DNA from: an uncultured Flammeovirgaceae bacterium
GTDB lineage: Bacteria; Bacteroidota; Bacteroidia; Cytophagales; Cyclobacteriaceae
Length of the DNA stretch: 7,152 bases
Assembly (NCBI GenBank): GCA_946480685.1
Contig: CAMLLI010000209.1
Location: 1 to 7,152 of the forward strand
Direction: 5' to 3'
How positions within the stretch are numbered: the stretch's first letter is position 1; every line of letters starts with the position of its first letter. Below the pieces are notes generated by a model. That model was not told the DNA's origin. It was given only the letters and a program-made list of their open reading frames with translations, and did no database searches. A program made the translations under genes and the position numbers. Below are positions 6,666-7,152 of the stretch, in pieces.

Positions 6666-7058
6666 CTATTGGTCGAGCCAGGCTTCGGCTTCTTCTGCGG
6701 ATCTGAAATTTTGCTTGGGAAATTGTGTGGTTTTAGCCACGGCATTGAGCTGCATCTCGGCGAGGTCATCGTCACGCAGTATTTCGGCAACCTTTACAAC
6801 ACCGGCTTTCAACAAGATTGCCTGCGCCTGTTCATGAAGCTTTACTACTTCTTTGGGATGCGTTTTCATTTCAGAGGCATCGGTTAAAAGCGTAAAACCT
6901 CTCTTCAGTTTGGATACAGCTGCAGTCCAGTGCTTGAGATAATCCGGCACAGCTTCGGGGTTTCTCCAGAAGCCAATAATTTTCAGGTACGCTCTGTTTT
7001 TCTCCAGAGATACGGAGATGATGTAAAATTTGTTTTCGCTGATCTTTACGAGGGGCAT
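6666..7058 (-). CDS. Small cytoplasmic protein, probable STAS/SpoIIAA-like fold
   Basis: Protein of 130 residues without signal peptide, membrane segment or cysteine, so probably cytoplasmic. The layout fits the SpoIIAA-like (STAS/SEC14-type) group: an N-terminal strand pair (FYIISVSLEKNRAYLKIIGF, 11-30), an amphipathic helix (about 36-51), a buried strand ending in Asp (GFTLLTDASEM, 54-64), a helix (69-85), a second short strand (VVKVAEIL, 87-94), then FRSAEEAEAWLDQ (118-130), a closing helix of a kind common in this group. STAS proteins act in protein-protein switching or ligand sensing; the actual role here is unknown. There is no kinase, phosphatase or sigma-factor gene in the window to pair it with. 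The ATG at 7058 is preceded by an in-frame stop and is the only upstream ATG. It runs in the same direction as the GH89 gene with a 68-base spacer, so co-transcription is possible. The family call is by eye; the gene itself looks sound. Confidence 0.8.
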   Translation of the reverse strand: MPLVKISENKFYIISVSLEKNRAYLKIIGFWRNPEAVPDYLKHWTAAVSKLKRGFTLLTDASEMKTHPKEVVKLHEQAQAILLKAGVVKVAEILRDDDLAEMQLNAVAKTTQFPKQNFRSAEEAEAWLDQ

Positions 7059-7152
7059 AGGGGTATGGCTTTTCGAGATACTAATCTATCTCATTTTTTG
7101 ATTGTCTCAACGGCTGCATTGCTTCTTTTGTTACAACCGTCACAACGTAAGC
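7059..7152. promoter_or_regulatory. Non-coding upstream region with possible Bacteroidota-type promoter elements
   Basis: This 94-base stretch precedes the STAS-like gene and runs to the window edge; I see no coding sequence in it. On the plus strand TTTG at 7097-7100 is followed after 22 bases by TTCTTTTG (7123-7130), close to the Bacteroidota -33 TTTG and -7 TAnnTTTG elements, which could serve a rightward gene beyond the window. Two near-identical 8-base words lie just after it: GTTACAAC (7130-7137) and GTCACAAC (7139-7146). No convincing minus-strand promoter for the STAS-like gene was found. Confidence 0.25.

Noticed and set aside
7075..7098. GAGATA/TATCTC hairpin followed by a run of six T on the plus strand, considered as an intrinsic terminator
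   Set aside because: The stem has only 6 pairs with low GC, and no plus-strand gene ends upstream of it within the window.
1..7152. CRISPR array, insertion sequence, tRNA/rRNA, toxin-antitoxin or phage-defence genes
   Set aside because: No regularly spaced DNA repeats, transposase motifs, tRNA-like cloverleaf, or defence-type nuclease or helicase domains were seen on either strand.

Overview
This window looks like chromosome from a member of the phylum Bacteroidota. The main evidence is a PorP/SprF-family protein next to a large cargo protein with a type B gliding/type IX secretion system (T9SS) C-terminal domain, a combination typical of that phylum. Supporting signs are A-rich start regions without clear Shine-Dalgarno sequences and a lipoprotein glycosidase. 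The base composition, less AT-rich than typical flavobacteria by eye, makes Cytophagales or Chitinophagales my best guess; this is inference, not a sequence match.

Layout. The first 22 bases may hold the tail of an upstream gene. Positions 23-1039 (+) encode a PorP/SprF-like outer-membrane protein. Thirty bases later, 1070-4336 (+) encodes a 1088-residue secreted multidomain protein: signal peptide, IPT/TIG domain, seven FG-GAP/VCBS repeats (probably a seven-bladed propeller), a chain of six Ig/PKD-like modules and a CHU_C-type sorting domain. Its stop lies 8 bases from the stop of a convergent gene at 4345-6597 (-), a family GH89 alpha-N-acetylglucosaminidase lipoprotein with both catalytic glutamates present. 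A 68-base spacer separates it from a small gene at 6666-7058 (-), encoding a probable STAS/SpoIIAA-like protein. The last 94 bases are non-coding as far as I can see.

How the parts work together. The plus-strand pair makes sense as an export and anchoring unit: the PorP/SprF protein would help secrete or hold the large cargo on the cell surface, where its propeller and Ig modules could bind a ligand or surface. The minus-strand GH89 enzyme would remove terminal alpha-linked GlcNAc from glycans at the cell envelope. No SusC/SusD genes or transporters are in view, so no polysaccharide-utilisation locus can be claimed.

The most interesting signal is not a gene. The spacer upstream of the GH89 start contains a near-perfect 35-base palindrome (14 of 15 arm positions paired, 5-base loop) that ends at the base next to the start codon. 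One arm can alternatively pair, perfectly over 10 bases, with a segment just after the stop codon of the upstream gene. This three-segment layout resembles a translation attenuator or RNA switch. It is a hypothesis from sequence alone; a DNA operator is a real alternative, and the local richness in TATA words weakens the 10-base match. I see no CRISPR array, insertion sequence, rRNA or tRNA.
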